DNA of 64,000 nucleotides from Saccharothrix sp. NRRL B-16348 (GCF_001280085.1 NZ_LGED01000208.1:141721-205720), one strand, 5' to 3'; shown: positions 43,321-51,396, counted from the stretch's first letter. Notes: a model not told the origin generated them from the sequence alone. Program-made: numbers and translations.

Positions 43321-43669
43321 GACCGTCCACTCCTCCCTAGAGGAAGTGCTCCTGGGTTTCGCAGTGCCGACCGCGCGGGCGTTCCGAAAAAGGGTGGATT
43401 GCCGTTACTCGCGAATCGAGTCCGCGGCGTCCTCTGCTGACCAAAAGCTTGGTCGTTCGCGGTCGGCACGGTCAAGATCCGGAACGTCAGGCCTTTGTGA
43501 AGCTTTGTCATGCGGATGTCGGACGCCGAAAAGTCGTGCAAGATCGACGTGGGCGACTGTCGAATAGCCTTTTCGGCGCTTGTCGGCCGACCCGGCCCGG
43601 CATTACCGTGGGTCGAATACCGACGCAGCGGCCGCGGCCGAGTGCCACCTGGTGGATGGGTGCAGTCGC
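43321..43669. other. Divergent promoter region of carrier-protein operon and racemase-like gene
   Basis: The 349 bases separate the leftward homocitrate-synthase-like gene from the rightward gene at 43670. The region holds the four-part TGAC element (copy B) 150 bases before the leftward start, and a small inverted repeat GACCAAAAGCTTGGTC just downstream of it. I see no open frame worth calling. Confidence 0.6.
43470..43510 (-). promoter_or_regulatory. Four-part TGAC element, copy B, before carrier-protein operon
   Basis: On the minus strand TGACA starts at 43510, TCACA at 43500, TGACG at 43489 and TTGACC with its TGAC at 43474: offsets 0/10/21/36, the same as copies A and C. It lies 150 bases upstream of the homocitrate-synthase-like start and in the reading direction of that operon, so it is a likely activator site. 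Confidence 0.75.
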
Positions 43670-44398
43670 ATGGCAGTTTCCACCCCGCTCCGACTCGGGA
43701 TGGTCGTCCCGCCGGAGAACCCGAACGCCGAACCCGAGCTGCACCGTTTCCTGGGATCCGCGATGCACCTGCACGTCATGCGCTTCCCGCTCACCCCCGG
43801 CAAGGGGCTGCGCGAGATGCTGGAGACCTACGACGAGGTGCTGCCGCAGGTGCTGGCGAACTTCGGCGGCCTGCCGCTGGACGCCGCGGTCGTCTCGTGC
43901 AGCGGCTCGCACTACCTGCTCACGCCGAACGGCGACCGGGAGCTCTGCGCGAGGCTGAGCGAGCGCATGGGCATCCCCGTGCACTCCTCGACGCTGGCGA
44001 GCCTCGCGGCGTTGGAGGCGCTGGGCGTGACGAAGCTGAACCTGGTGTCGCCCTACGAGCCGTGGCTCACCGAACTGTCACGGCGGTACTGGACCGACGC
44101 CGGCCTGGAGGTCGGTCAGGTGGTCTCCGTGCGGGCCGGCGGGCGCCACGCCCCGTACCGGGTCACGACCGCGGAGATCGTGGCACGCCTGCGCGCCGAG
44201 GACCCCGACCCCACCGTGCCGCTGCTGTTCACCGGGACGGGCATGGCCACCGCGGCGGCGCTGGAGGAGTCGGTCCGCGACGGGCGCGGGGTGCTGCTCA
44301 CGTCGAACCTGGCCAGCGCGTGGTGGGCCCTGCGCGTCACGGGTGCGCCCGCGGACGGCGACCCGCTGCTGGCCCGGCTGGCGCGCGCGGCGGCCTGA
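43670..44398 (+). CDS. Asp/Glu racemase-superfamily protein (maleate isomerase/arylmalonate decarboxylase-like)
   Basis: ATG at 43670, behind GGATGGG, gives 242 residues. Pattern of the family: LGMVVPPENPNAEPELH, then the first catalytic-Cys region AVVSCSGSHYLL near residue 80, and LVSPYEPW. The second catalytic Cys is missing; its region reads LLFTGTGMATAAAL. One-Cys members such as arylmalonate decarboxylase work by single-base chemistry, though that enzyme keeps the other Cys. It could decarboxylate, isomerise or racemise a small acid from the pathway. It is the only plus-strand gene between the two regulators, divergent from the carrier-protein operon. Confidence 0.8.
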   Translation: MAVSTPLRLGMVVPPENPNAEPELHRFLGSAMHLHVMRFPLTPGKGLREMLETYDEVLPQVLANFGGLPLDAAVVSCSGSHYLLTPNGDRELCARLSERMGIPVHSSTLASLAALEALGVTKLNLVSPYEPWLTELSRRYWTDAGLEVGQVVSVRAGGRHAPYRVTTAEIVARLRAEDPDPTVPLLFTGTGMATAAALEESVRDGRGVLLTSNLASAWWALRVTGAPADGDPLLARLARAAA

Positions 44399-44419
44399 CG
44401 GGCGCCACGCGCGCCGGGG

Positions 44420-45082
44420 TCAGCCGCCGTGCCCGATGCGGTAGCCGACGCCCCGCACGGTCTTGATCCACGAACTGGAGCCGAGCTTGGCGCGCAGGCT
44501 GCTGACGTGGGTGTCGATCGTCCTGCTGGACCTGGTCCAGATGTCGTTCCAGATCTTGGCCATCAGCTCCTTGCGGGAGATCACCGCCTCGGGGTTGGCG
44601 GCGAGCGCGCACAGCAGCTCGAACTCCTTGGCCGTCACCTCGACCAGCCGGCCGTCCAGCCTGACCTCGCGGGTCCGCCGGTCGATGCGCAGCAGGCAGA
44701 GCGAGATGAGGTCGGGGTGCTGCGGGCGGGCCCTGGCCCGGCGCGTCACGGCCTCGATGCGGGCCATCACCTCGCGGAACCCGCACGACCGCACCACGCA
44801 GTCGTCCGCGCCGGCCCGGAGCGCGAGCACCCGGTCGAGTTCCGTGTCGCGGTTGGTGATCGCGATGACGGGCGTGCCGCCGTCGGCCCTGATCGCACGG
44901 CACAGCTCCAGGCCGTCGACGTCCGGCAGCTCCAGGTTGAGCAGCACGAGGTCGGTGCCGCGGTGCGCGCGGCGCGCCTCGGTCCCGGTGGTCACGGTGG
45001 TCACGTCGTAGCCCTGCCTGCGGAGGTCGCGCGCCAGCGCACCGCTCCCCTGGCCCTTCTGCTCGACGATGAGCAACTGCAT
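44420..45082 (-). CDS. Atypical OmpR-type response regulator RR2
   Basis: ATG at 45082 (GTG 45091 also possible) gives 220 residues: receiver (1-115) and winged helix (VTAKEFELLCALA, SSRTIDTHVSSLRAKL, TVRGVGYRI). The receiver is degenerate: the phosphoacceptor position is Asn (LVLLNLELPD), the acidic pair is Glu-Gln (IVEQK) and the Lys is missing (VVRSCG). It cannot be phosphorylated in the normal way. It is clearly a paralogue of RR1, with near-identical DNA-recognition helices, so both may read the same sites. It converges with the racemase-like gene. Confidence 0.88.
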   Translation of the reverse strand: MQLLIVEQKGQGSGALARDLRRQGYDVTTVTTGTEARRAHRGTDLVLLNLELPDVDGLELCRAIRADGGTPVIAITNRDTELDRVLALRAGADDCVVRSCGFREVMARIEAVTRRARARPQHPDLISLCLLRIDRRTREVRLDGRLVEVTAKEFELLCALAANPEAVISRKELMAKIWNDIWTRSSRTIDTHVSSLRAKLGSSSWIKTVRGVGYRIGHGG

Positions 45083-45545
45083 GGCGACCACTTATCGGGA
45101 GGGCCGGCCGCGACGCGCGAGTCCGGCGACCCGGCCACCGGCGGACCACGTCGGATCGTCACCCGACCGTCGCGGTAATCGGCCGGGCCGGGCCGGGCCG
45201 CCGCCCGTTCCCGGCGAATTCCCGCCAACGTCCACCTGTCGTGGGCACCACGAACCCATATTCCCCATCCCCCTCGTTCGGCAGACCGCACGGAATCACT
45301 CGACCCTCGACGTGCTCCCCAAGGTAATCAGTGAACCGCACCCGGTCGGTCCCGCCAAACAGACCAACTCTCCGCACTCGTGGCGGCGTTCCGCAATCGG
45401 TCTCCGGGTTCCTGTCGGAATGGCGGCAGCCGCGTTCGCGGACGGGAAACAACCCGAGTCGCGAGCACGGCGACCGGACGCGCGGCGTACGGTGGTGCGT
45501 GTCTCCGTAACGCGGTGGCGGGCTCGGGCACCGGTCACCACAGGC
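45083..45545. other. Intergenic region between RR2 and MFS genes
   Basis: RR2 is read leftwards and the MFS gene rightwards, so this region holds the RR2 promoter. I see no plausible gene and no clear copy of the four-part TGAC element. The striking palindromes lie in the last 70 bases before the MFS gene and are listed separately. Confidence 0.5.
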
Positions 45546-45617
45546 TGTGACCTACGTCACATCGAGCGGGCTTGACCTTCACATTTATGTGAGGCTTTGA
45601 GCATACGTGACATGTCA
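45546..45617 (+). promoter_or_regulatory. CRP/GlxR-like site and two further palindromes before MFS gene
   Basis: TGTGACCTACGTCACA (45546-45561) is a perfect match to the TGTGA-N6-TCACA site of CRP-type regulators, including the central TA favoured by actinobacterial GlxR/Crp. It is followed by TCACAT-TT-ATGTGA (45579-45592) and TGACATGTCA (45608-45617). The last palindrome contains the proposed ATG start codon. Confidence 0.6.
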
Positions 45618-46817
45618 ACGTCGCACACAGCGTTACCGCCCGGCTCCACCGCCGTGGAGGGCCGGAAACTCCCCTTGTCACCGCTGCTGGCATTGGCCAC
45701 GGCGGCCTTCATGGTGATCCTGACCGAGGCGCTGCCCGCCGGTGTGCTGCCCGAGATGGCCGCCAGCCTGTCGGTCAGCGAGTCCGCGGCGGGGCAGGCG
45801 CTGACGATCTACGCCGTCGCCACCGGCCTCGCGGCGATCCCCATGTCCGCGATCACGGCGACCTGGCGGCGCAAGCCGCTCATGCTGATGGCGGTGGGCG
45901 GGTTCGCCCTCGCCAACATGGTCACGGCCTTCTCGTCCAACTACCTGCTGACCATGCTGTTCCGGTTCATCGGCGGGGTGGCCGCGGCCGTCGTGTGGGG
46001 ACTGCTGGTCGCCTACGCCCGCCGGCTGGCGCCCGCGCACCTGCAGGGCCGGGCCATCGCGATCACCATGGCGGGCATCCCGCTCGCCCTGTCCCTCGGC
46101 ATCCCGGCGGGCACGTTCCTCGGTGGGCTGTTCGGCTGGCGGCTGACGTTCGCCCTGGTGACCGTCGTCTCCCTGGTCCTGGTGGGGTGGATCTTCGCGT
46201 CCGTGCCGGACTACCCGGGACAGCGGCCGGAGCACCGGCAACCGATCCTGAAGGGTTTCGCCATCCCCGGTGTGGGGGCGATCCTGTTCGTCGTCGCGGC
46301 CTACGTGTTGGCGCACAACGTGTTCTACACCTACATCGCCACGTTCCTCGACGAGCACGGCATGTCGGACGCGCGGGGCACCGTGCTGCTGGTCTTCGGC
46401 ATCGCCTCCGTGGTGAGCATCTGGGTCACCGGCATCCTGGTCGACCGGAGGCTGCGCGTGCTGACCATCGCCTGCACCCTCCTGTTCGCCGCGGGGTCGA
46501 CCATGCTGGGGCTGCTGGCCGACATGCCCGCCATGGTCTTCGTCGCCACGGTGCTGTGGGGGCTCGGCTGGGGCAGCGTCGCCACCCTCTTCCAGACGGC
46601 GGTGACCGACGCGGGCGGCGACGTGGGACAGGCCCTGCTGGTCACCACGTGGAACCTGTTCATGGCCGCGGGCGGCGCGGTCGGCGGCGTCCTGCTCGGC
46701 GTCTTCGGCCCCGACTCGTTCCCGTGGACCGCTCTCATCCTGCTGGTGCCGGTGTTCCTCGTCGTGGTCGCCGCCCGCGCGCACGGCTTCCCCGCCAAGC
46801 GCCCCGGCACGACCTGA
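45612..46817 (+). CDS. MFS transporter, DHA1 family (AraJ/arabinose-efflux-like)
   Basis: ATG at 45612 gives 401 residues; a TTG at 45597 is possible but has GAGG almost touching it. About 12 hydrophobic segments are visible. The loop after helix 2 reads ITATWRRKPLM, and the next segments have RFIGGVAAAVVWGLLVAYARRL. This matches DHA1 exporters of sugars or drugs. It probably exports a product or intermediate of the cluster. It is preceded by an unusual run of palindromes that suggests tight control, and ends in a strong hairpin shared with the convergent gene. Confidence 0.9.
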   Translation: MSTSHTALPPGSTAVEGRKLPLSPLLALATAAFMVILTEALPAGVLPEMAASLSVSESAAGQALTIYAVATGLAAIPMSAITATWRRKPLMLMAVGGFALANMVTAFSSNYLLTMLFRFIGGVAAAVVWGLLVAYARRLAPAHLQGRAIAITMAGIPLALSLGIPAGTFLGGLFGWRLTFALVTVVSLVLVGWIFASVPDYPGQRPEHRQPILKGFAIPGVGAILFVVAAYVLAHNVFYTYIATFLDEHGMSDARGTVLLVFGIASVVSIWVTGILVDRRLRVLTIACTLLFAAGSTMLGLLADMPAMVFVATVLWGLGWGSVATLFQTAVTDAGGDVGQALLVTTWNLFMAAGGAVGGVLLGVFGPDSFPWTALILLVPVFLVVVAARAHGFPAKRPGTT

Positions 46818-46832
46818 CCCCGTCCGGCGGGC

Positions 46833-46870
46833 GCCGGGTCCGGTTCCACCGCGGTGGAACCGGACCCGGC
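46833..46870. terminator. Bidirectional terminator hairpin
   Basis: A perfect 19-bp inverted repeat without spacer, centred at 46851/46852 (arm core GGGTCCGGTTCCACCG). It lies 16 bases after the MFS stop and 12 bases before the stop of the convergent FAH-family gene, an ideal place for a terminator used from both sides. Confidence 0.85.
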
Positions 46871-46881
46871 CGCCTCGTCCG

Positions 46882-47769
46882 TCAGACCGCCCCGGCCCGG
46901 CCGCCGAACTCGATGACGTTCGACAGCACCACGTCGTGACTGGTCACGTCGATGGTCACCCGGTCACCGTCGGCGATCCGGAACCCGTCGTGGAAGCTGG
47001 CCTTGTCGGCGCCGAGCAGCACGTAGTTCACCATCCCCGGCCGGCGCACGGCCGGGTACGAGAACAGGTGGTCGACCATGTCCTCCACCCGGAAGTACAG
47101 GTCGTCCGCGCCACAGGCGAACGGACCCTCCCAGGCCGTCGCACCGGCCCGCTCGATGGTGACCCGACCGGTCGCCGTCCGAGGCGGCTCGTCGAGGAAC
47201 AGCCAGGGCGCGATGGAGGTGTCGCAGAGCTTGCAGTACGGGTTCCAGCCCGGGTTCTCCCGGTGCAGCCCGATGTCGCACAGGTCGTTGCCGAATGTGT
47301 AGCCGGCGTAGTGCGGCGTGCCGTCGGCGCCGTTGACGTAGACCAGCACGATCTCGGGCTCCTCGATCAACGCGATCGGCGACGCCGGAACGGCCAGCGG
47401 CTCGGCCGGCATCCGCAGCCAGGAGCCGAAGCCCTTGAAGAACCAGTTCGGCGGGATGAACACCGCGTCGGGGTCCGGGCCGTCGTCGAACTTGGACCGG
47501 TGCGTGCGCATGAAGCCGCTCACCATCGCGTTCCCGGTGGCCGTCGGCAGCAACGGCGGGAGGTAGCGCAGCTCGGGGTCGTCGGTCGTGACCGTCACTT
47601 CCTCGGCACCGTCGACGACGGACGCGGCGAGACCGCCGTCGGACTCGGTGATCGCCGTGTGCAACTGCCCGTCGGCCACCCGGTACAGGCGCACCGCGTC
47701 GCCGGGCGCGGGCTTGCCGAAGCCGACGTACCGCTCGCCCTTGTACTCGCACTCGAAGAGGATGGACAT
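46882..47769 (-). CDS. Fumarylacetoacetate hydrolase family protein
   Basis: ATG at 47769 with AGGAGG upstream gives 295 residues. The FAH fold is suggested by FFKGFGSWLRMPAEPL, the metal-binding acids in IEEPEIVLVYVNG, GYTFGNDLCDIGLHRENPG and GADDLYFRVEDMVDHL. Members hydrolyse carbon-carbon bonds of diketo acids, decarboxylate oxaloacetate-like acids, or hydrate enols. Since the PKS should make a 1,3-diketone, a diketide-cleaving or tailoring role is tempting but unproven. It is the last gene of the operon with two acyl-CoA dehydrogenase-like genes. Confidence 0.82.
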   Translation of the reverse strand: MSILFECEYKGERYVGFGKPAPGDAVRLYRVADGQLHTAITESDGGLAASVVDGAEEVTVTTDDPELRYLPPLLPTATGNAMVSGFMRTHRSKFDDGPDPDAVFIPPNWFFKGFGSWLRMPAEPLAVPASPIALIEEPEIVLVYVNGADGTPHYAGYTFGNDLCDIGLHRENPGWNPYCKLCDTSIAPWLFLDEPPRTATGRVTIERAGATAWEGPFACGADDLYFRVEDMVDHLFSYPAVRRPGMVNYVLLGADKASFHDGFRIADGDRVTIDVTSHDVVLSNVIEFGGRAGAV

Positions 47770-47786
47770 GTTGAGGCCTCCTGGGC

Positions 47787-47819
47787 CGTCGTGGTTGGTC
47801 AGACGTCGTGGTTGGTCAG
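47787..47819. repeat. Tandem 16-bp direct repeat in the leader of the FAH-family gene
   Basis: CGTCGTGGTTGGTCAG occurs at 47787-47802 and again at 47804-47819, identical, with a 17-base period. It lies between the acyl-CoA dehydrogenase-like stop and the FAH-family start. It looks like a recent slippage duplication or a double protein-binding site. Confidence 0.85.
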
Positions 47820-47871
47820 GGTCGTCGGGAAGGTCGAGGGACGCCGTGGACGTGTCGCCCCGGCGGTCCGG

Positions 47872-49095
47872 TCACGCGCCGTCGCCCGCGGCGTGCACCA
47901 AGCCGTCGAGCCCGACCGGGTCCCGGCCGAGGCCACTGGGCGTCACCCAGTCGAAGGCCCGGTAGACCGCCGGTCCGAGGCCGAGGCCCTCGGCGACCTG
48001 CTCGCGCAACCGGTTGGAGGCGAACCCGCCGATGACGTTCATCTGCGCGTCCCGGTAGAGCCGTTCCACCTCGTGCCCTGAAGTCACGCCGGCCGCCCCG
48101 TGGATCTGCACGGCACGCGCCGCGACGCCGACGGCCATCTCGGTGGCGTAGATCTTGAGCATGCCGATCAGGTCCCTGGCGGACCGACCCGCGGCGCGTT
48201 CGCACGTCACCCGGTGGGCCAGCAGCCGCGCGGCATCGATCTGGGCGTGCGACTCGGCGAGCTGTGCCTGCACGCCCTCCATGTGCGCCAAGGGTCGGCC
48301 GAACGAGACCCGTTGCCTGGCGTGCCGCACGGAGGCGGCCAGCGCGGACTCGGCGATGCCGATGGCCGCGAACGCGATGAACAGCCAACCCCAGGCCATG
48401 CCTTCGGCCAGTTCCTCGATGGGCACGGGCACCACGTCGGCCGCGGCGACGTGGGCGTCGTCGAAGACGATGCCGCCCCAGGACATGCCGCGCAGCCCCA
48501 TGTGGGGAATCGCGTAGCGCTGGACGCGGGGCTGCCGCAGGTCCACGAAAGCGAGGCACCAGTCCGGGCCGTCGTCGCCCGGAAGCTTCTCCCGCCTGGC
48601 GAGCACCACGGCCAGGTCGGCGGCCGGCGAGTTGGCGATCCTGGACTTCTCGCCGGTGATGACGAAGTCGCTGCCGGCCGGCCCGGCGGGGCGCACCGTG
48701 GTGCGGAAGGTGCCCGAGTCGCTGCCCGCGGTCTTCTCCACCACGGCGAAAGTCGCCAGCCGCTCACCCGAGAGCAGGGGCCGCAGCAGCCGCGCGTGCT
48801 CGCGGGTGTCGCCGTAGGTGGAGATCAGCTTGGCACACAGCAGCGCGGACACGGTCGCCGCCCAGAAGGTTCCCGCACAGGCGCGGGCCAGCGCCTCCAT
48901 GGCCGCTGCCTGGGTGGGGCCGTCGGCTCCCGTTCCGCCGATGTCCGGCGAGTGGAACAGCCGCAGGTACCCGCTGTCGGTGAGTTCTTTCCAGTTCTGG
49001 AGCGGGATCCGTCCCGTCGCGTCGGTCTCGGCCGCCCGAGCGGCGATGCCCGGGAAGCTCGGCGCGGTGTCGATGCCTCGATGGTCGCCGTTCAT
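47872..49095 (-). CDS. Acyl-CoA dehydrogenase-like protein lacking the usual catalytic Glu
   Basis: ATG at 49095 (GTG 49113 also possible, two bases after the previous stop) gives 407 residues. It has the family layout: GYLRLFHSPDIGGTGADG, FAVVEKTAGSD, FVITGEKSRIANSP, ASVRHARQRVSFGRPLAHM and QIHGAAGVTSGHEVERLYRD. The segment after YRD, where MCAD-type enzymes have YEGT with the catalytic base, reads NVIGGFASNRL. The base is thus absent at that position. It may oxidise through another residue or act as a flavin oxygenase or a partner of the neighbouring ACAD. Confidence 0.85.
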   Translation of the reverse strand: MNGDHRGIDTAPSFPGIAARAAETDATGRIPLQNWKELTDSGYLRLFHSPDIGGTGADGPTQAAAMEALARACAGTFWAATVSALLCAKLISTYGDTREHARLLRPLLSGERLATFAVVEKTAGSDSGTFRTTVRPAGPAGSDFVITGEKSRIANSPAADLAVVLARREKLPGDDGPDWCLAFVDLRQPRVQRYAIPHMGLRGMSWGGIVFDDAHVAAADVVPVPIEELAEGMAWGWLFIAFAAIGIAESALAASVRHARQRVSFGRPLAHMEGVQAQLAESHAQIDAARLLAHRVTCERAAGRSARDLIGMLKIYATEMAVGVAARAVQIHGAAGVTSGHEVERLYRDAQMNVIGGFASNRLREQVAEGLGLGPAVYRAFDWVTPSGLGRDPVGLDGLVHAAGDGA

Positions 49096-49115
49096 GTCCT
49101 TTGTGGTCCTCACGT

Positions 49116-50381
49116 TCAGCCGATCCCGAGCAGGGACGCCGCGATCACGGGCCGCAGCACCTCGGTACCGCCGCCGGTCTCGGCGAAGAACAGCGCGTCG
49201 CGGTGCGCCCGTTCGATCAGGTGGTCACCGGTGGTGCCGAGCGCACCGGGCAGGCGTGCCGCCCCTTCGGTGACCGCCCGCGCGGCTGCCGCCACGAAGA
49301 GCCGGGCGGCGGCCGCGTCCTCGCGCGAGGGCCGGCCGCCGCCGTCGAACTGCCCGGCGGCCCGGTACAGCAGCCCCGAGGCCAGTTCGCACTGCGCGGC
49401 CTGGTCGGCCAGGGTGAACCGCGCGGACTGGGCGTGGACGACGGGCCGGCCGAAGAGGTGGTGTTCGCGGGCGTCGGCGATGGCGTCCCGGGTCAGCGCG
49501 CGCATGACGCCGAGCCACGGCGCGCTGAGGAAGACCCAGTCCAGCGCCGCCAGCAGTGGTTCCACCTCGTCCGCGGCACCGCCGACGGTGCTCAGCACCG
49601 CGTCCTCCGGGACGACGCAGCCGTCCAGCATCACCTGACCCCACGGGCAGGTGCGCATCGCGACCGGGCCCACGTCGTTGATCAGCAACCCCGGGGTGGT
49701 GCGGTCCACGACGAACGCCGTCCGACTGCCGTCGTCGTGCGCGGCGATGACCAGGAAGTGGTGGGCCACGGGTGCGCCCGCGACCAGATCCAGCTCACCG
49801 CTGAGCACCCAGCCGCCCAGACCGGCCGCGGCGGGACGGGCGGTGACGGTGGACGCGTGGGCGGCGCCTTGCGTCTGGCGCAGCGACACGGCACCCACCC
49901 ACTCGCCCGAGGCCATGCGAGGCAGATAGCGCCTCTGCTGCCGTGGGTTGCCGAACGCACGGAGCAGCACGGTCGCGAGCACCGCGTGCACGCCGACCGC
50001 GAGAGCGAGGCCCGGATCGCGGCCCCCGTCGCCCAACCCTTCCAGCAGGGCGCAGGTCCGGGTCGCGGACAGGCCGCCGCCGCCCAGGGCGCGCGGCACC
50101 AGCGGCCCGGCGAGGCCCGGCCCGGACCGTGCGCCCGACAGTTCGGCGAAGATCCCTTGGTCCCACCGGCGGTCCCGGTCCCGTTCGGCCGCAGTCGGCC
50201 GCACCACGCGGCCGGCGAGTTCCCGTGCCCACTCGACCAGCGACAGCCCGCCGCCGTCTGCGTCGGCGGCGCCGTTGGCGAGGGTGTGCGACAACACCGT
50301 CGAACCCTGCTGCCCGTTACCGGCAGATTCCGGTTTCAGGCCATTGGCGCCACCGTTTTGCGATAAATCCACTTCAGTCAC
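49116..50381 (-). CDS. Acyl-CoA dehydrogenase-like protein
   Basis: GTG at 50381 with GGTGGAGA upstream gives 421 residues. The N-terminal helices are followed by the middle sheet (GAVSLRQTQGAAH, WVLSGELDLVAG) and the C-terminal bundle ending HRDALFFAETGGGTEVLRPVIA. The GGGTEVLR end is usual for ACADs that have the catalytic Glu elsewhere. It begins the operon with the second ACAD-like gene and the FAH-family gene. Paired ACAD-like genes sometimes form one heteromeric enzyme; this pair could desaturate a CoA- or ACP-bound intermediate. Confidence 0.85.
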   Translation of the reverse strand: MTEVDLSQNGGANGLKPESAGNGQQGSTVLSHTLANGAADADGGGLSLVEWARELAGRVVRPTAAERDRDRRWDQGIFAELSGARSGPGLAGPLVPRALGGGGLSATRTCALLEGLGDGGRDPGLALAVGVHAVLATVLLRAFGNPRQQRRYLPRMASGEWVGAVSLRQTQGAAHASTVTARPAAAGLGGWVLSGELDLVAGAPVAHHFLVIAAHDDGSRTAFVVDRTTPGLLINDVGPVAMRTCPWGQVMLDGCVVPEDAVLSTVGGAADEVEPLLAALDWVFLSAPWLGVMRALTRDAIADAREHHLFGRPVVHAQSARFTLADQAAQCELASGLLYRAAGQFDGGGRPSREDAAAARLFVAAAARAVTEGAARLPGALGTTGDHLIERAHRDALFFAETGGGTEVLRPVIAASLLGIG

Positions 50382-50493
50382 TCTCCACCACCTTCCGTGG
50401 AATTTGGGAACGAATTCCCCGCGAACGTTTACCCAGGTTCATCCGAAACCGGTACGATGTTTCTACAACAAGTTTCTGCCCGACAGCGGCGGA

Positions 50494-50534
50494 CATCAAG
50501 GGCCCCCGTGTCAGACTTTCGTCAAATCACGTCA
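50494..50534 (-). promoter_or_regulatory. Four-part TGAC element, copy C, before ACAD/FAH operon
   Basis: On the minus strand TGACG starts at 50534, TGACG at 50524, TGACA at 50513 and TTGATG with its TGAT at 50498: offsets 0/10/21/36, as in copies A and B. It lies 113 bases upstream of the ACAD-like start in the reading direction, a position close to that of copy B. Confidence 0.72.
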
Positions 50535-51055
50535 GAACTCTGCAAATCATCGGAAACGGTCTCGGTACCGGCGCTCGCGCCGGGTCGCACGGTTCACGGC
50601 ACGGACAGCGCCCACCCCGAGGACCGCTCGGTGATCACAGCCGACGGGCGTCGGCACCCTGGTCGCGGGCGTTGCGCTCGACCGGGAACGGCGAGCACCG
50701 CGTTGCAGACCTGTACTCGATCGACCGATCACACGTTGCGGATCCGGGTGCAACGCCGGCCACCCGATCGTGGTGGAAACCGGTTCGTCGCCGACCTGGC
50801 CGTGGGCATATCGACGACCCGATCCGGCTCGAACAGGCGCAGGCACGACCGCCGTGGTTCGGGGCCCGTCCCGCCCCTGACCGCCAATGGCGATCCTGGT
50901 TGTCGGGGCTGCGTACCCGACAGGTCGGCCGCCGAGTTTCTTTCGGATTCGTCACCGGAGAACCCCTTTCGTCGAAGGGATTTCGCGTCGTTCCGGCCAC
51001 CGAGGATATCCAGCGGTGAGACGTCGTCCGAGACTCGCGGCGGCTAGGTCGTGTT
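50535..51055. other. Non-coding stretch at right end of cluster
   Basis: I see no gene with actinobacterial codon bias on either strand. The sequence lies between the ACAD/FAH operon promoter and the insertion-sequence fragments, and probably represents cluster-edge DNA. Confidence 0.5.
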
Positions 51056-51138
51056 TCAGCTGTGGCGTAGCCGGATGTTGATGGCGGCGATGTGGACGGT
51101 GGCCTGGTAGCGGACGGCGAGTTCGATGCCCCTATGGA
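51056..51138 (-). pseudogene. IS5-type transposase C-terminal fragment
   Basis: The minus strand encodes RGIELAVRYQATVHIAAINI followed by a few residues and a stop at 51056. This resembles the last helix of IS5-group transposases of actinobacteria, with an apparent loss of about six residues after RGI. Only the tail remains. Confidence 0.5.
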
Positions 51139-51140
51139 TG

Positions 51141-51396
51141 TCAAGCAGCGTCGGGCAGGGCCGTGGACGGGTCGTCAGGCCTGCTGATCACCGAGTAGAT
51201 TGCGCGGGCGATGTAGCGTTTGGCAGCGGACGGTTTCGGGGCGGGTCTTGCCCTGGGTCAGGCTGCGGGCGAGGTAGTCCTGTGTGCGTGCGTCCCAGCG
51301 CAGGCGGGACAAGGCGATGCGGTAGAGAACGGCATTGGCCTGGCGGTCGCCGCCGCGGTTGAGTCGGCGGCGTTGAACGTTGCCGGGGTGCATCAT
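51141..51396 (-). pseudogene. IS110-family transposase C-terminal fragment, frameshifted
   Basis: The minus strand encodes RLNRGGDRQANAVLYRIALS and RLRWDARTQDYLARSLTQGK, the well-conserved end of IS110/IS116/IS902 transposases. Near 51219-51223 the frame breaks: the expected continuation KRYIARAIYSVISRPD is in another frame and stops at 51141. The N-terminal catalytic part is missing, so the element is dead. Confidence 0.75.

Noticed and set aside
50397..51047. Open frame of about 216 codons on the plus strand right of the ACAD operon
   Set aside because: Poor codon bias, no family pattern, and it crosses the four-part regulatory element.
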